In this document: in pieces, positions 62,953-64,000 of the stretch
How positions within the stretch are numbered: the stretch's first letter is position 1
Layout of the letters: each line of letters starts with the position of its first letter
Made by a program: the position numbers and the translations under genes
Notes under the pieces: model-generated
Database searches by the model: none
What the model saw: only the letters and a program-made list of their open reading frames with translations
Told to the model about the DNA's origin: nothing
Assembly: GCF_003480315.1 (NCBI RefSeq)
Contig: NZ_QUIV01000011.1
Span: 31,881-95,880 of the forward strand
Direction: 5' to 3'
Length of the DNA: 64,000 nucleotides
From: Clostridium sp. AM33-3
GTDB lineage: Bacteria; Bacillota; Clostridia; Lachnospirales; Lachnospiraceae

Positions 62953-63537
62953 ATGGAATGTCCGGTGCAATGTGGGTGTAATGCTCATGTTGCATCGGTT
63001 TTTTTATCTACAAGTCAAGCTGCGAAGGACTTGGAACTGACACCTACTTCTATATCAAGGGAATCAAGACAGCTTGAAGAAATGGGATTGCTGCATATCA
63101 GAAAAGTCGGTGTGCAGAGGATCATGCAATCTGAGGATTCTCCGAAAACACTGTTCCAAAAAGCAGGAGATAAGTTGCTGAATCCAATAAAACGAACGGT
63201 TTATATTCCGAAAGAATTGGTGGGAACAGAGCTGTTGGAAAGTGGATATTCGGCGTTGGCAGAGTATTCCATGCTGAACACACCGAATGTCAGATGTTAT
63301 GCGGCAGAAAGAATCTCTCAATGGAAAGATGTTATGAGCAATAGCTTGCAGAATTCGCAGGTGCAAGTGGCCGTAGAGATGTGGAGATACAATCCACGAA
63401 AATTGTCCACGCGAAACATTGTAGATGAGCTTTCGCTGGTATTGGCATTGAGAGAAGATGCAGATGAACGGGTTGAAGAAGCAGTAGAAGAAATGTTGAA
63501 TGAACTGTGGAGGAAGATAGATGGTTACAGGAATTGA
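62953..63537 (+). pseudogene. AbiEi-like antitoxin, 5'-truncated
   Basis: About 195 residues of a winged-helix protein: FLSTSQAAKDLELTPTSISR, then QLEEMGLLHIRKVGVQRIM, and a long C-terminal part ending RVEEAVEEMLNELWRKIDGY. This matches, from memory, the regulator that precedes AbiEii nucleotidyltransferase toxins in Clostridia, which is normally about 100 residues longer at the N-terminus. The stop overlaps the toxin start by 17 bases, the usual arrangement. The family name is tentative. Confidence 0.6.
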
Positions 63538-63886
63538 TAGCTTTAAGGAATGGTTCAAGGGCAGTGAAGAACAATATGCTATCATTGGTGGAACTGCGTT
63601 CCGGCATTGTAACAATCGGAAGAGGTTTGCTCTGATTATGGATGTACCAAAAAACAAGCTGGGGCTGTAAGGCGAAGAAATGCTGGAAGTGGTTAATTTC
63701 AAATGTGGCCCAATTCTGATTGGAACACTGCGAGAGGAACCCGGCTTCTTCTCGGCGTATCACATGAGCAAGGATAGCTGGATTACTGTTGCACTGAATG
63801 GCAGCGTATCAGATGACAAAATCAAAATGTTGCTTGATATGAGTTATGAAGCAACGATACCCAAAACACGCAAAAAGAGATACTGA
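63521..63886 (+). pseudogene. AbiEii toxin start fused to a YjbR/MmcQ gene, with an in-frame stop
   Basis: The first 26 codons (VTGIDSFKEWFKGSEEQYAI, IGGTA) match the start of AbiEii nucleotidyltransferase toxins. From 63599 the same frame reads FRHCNNRKRFALIMDVPKNK, LGL, a TAA at 63668-63670, then GEEMLEVVNFKCGPILIGTL and SAYHMSKDSWITVALNGSVS, which is the MmcQ/YjbR (CyaY-fold) family. So a deletion removed the toxin active site and the start of yjbR, and the yjbR part has acquired a stop. The portion after 63680 could be a 68-residue product if translated. Confidence 0.7.
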
Positions 63887-63924
63887 CAAATTCTAGTTTT
63901 TGAAACTGAGAAACTGGAATTTGT
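63886..63924. other. Fourteen-bp inverted repeat
   Basis: ACAAATTCTAGTTT (63886-63899) and AAACTGGAATTTGT (63911-63924) pair with one G-U over an 11-base loop. No T-run follows, so it is not a standard terminator. Nothing else is seen to the end of the window. Confidence 0.55.
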
Positions 63925-64000
63925 GAAATCTACATATTTTAGAGACCGTTTCAAGTTTTGTGTAAACGTTAAAAACTGATATAAGATTTGTGAATAGTTA

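Overview
The window looks like the chromosome of a Gram-positive anaerobe of the Clostridia, most likely a Lachnospiraceae (Clostridium cluster XIVa) member. The reasons are gene content and order: the full S10-spc-alpha ribosomal protein cluster with a zinc-type S14, a KOW-domain gene between map and infA, a type III glutamine synthetase, a short archaeal-type ProRS behind a T-box, two secreted proteins with choline-binding-type repeats, ECF transporter genes next to truA-rplM-rpsI, strong AGGAGG ribosome binding sites and consensus sigma-A promoters. No rRNA, tRNA or CRISPR array was seen.

Layout. 1-2.7 kb: the end of a four-carbon sugar-acid kinase gene followed by a PdxA2-type dehydrogenase, a divergent triose-phosphate isomerase and a histidine phosphatase; this reads as a D-threonate/D-erythronate catabolic operon. 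2.7-14 kb: a small orphan gene, T-box-controlled proS, a LysR regulator, a membrane protein with an 18-residue-periodic helical tail, thrC, class II aldolase, glnN and a repeat-rich secreted protein. 14-30.8 kb: rpsJ to rplQ in canonical order, including secY, adk, map, infA, rpmJ and rpoA, with a structured leader before rpsJ, an internal promoter and leader before rpmJ, and two related palindromic repeat elements inside the operon. 30.8-43.3 kb: a block inserted between rplQ and the ecfA genes. It holds a second repeat-bearing secreted protein, a UroD-like protein, pepT, an oligopeptide ABC transporter, an M20 peptidase, a GntR regulator and a UPF0340 protein. The uroD and oligopeptide promoters share an 18-bp palindromic operator candidate. 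43.4-48.4 kb: ecfA1-ecfA2-ecfT-truA-rplM-rpsI.

48.4-64 kb is accessory DNA and a mosaic. It opens with three direct repeats and remnants of a Tn1549-like conjugative element (ParB end, DUF3846/PcfM, PcfB), then AT-rich small genes, then a GC-rich cluster (51.9-62.4 kb) of four SAM methyltransferases, two alpha/beta hydrolases, a ketopantoate-reductase-like fragment, an AraC regulator, a ZinT/lipocalin-like secreted protein and a pair of YbtP/YbtQ-like ABC transporters. Three copies of a GTTAG-N6-CTAAY dyad sit at the two transcription starts of this cluster, so one repressor probably controls both halves; the half-sites resemble DtxR-family boxes, which hints at metal or metallophore control. 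The window ends in a wrecked AbiE-type toxin-antitoxin locus fused to a YjbR gene. Single-base lesions and fusion junctions are dense from 49 kb onward and absent from the core genes, so the accessory region is probably decaying.
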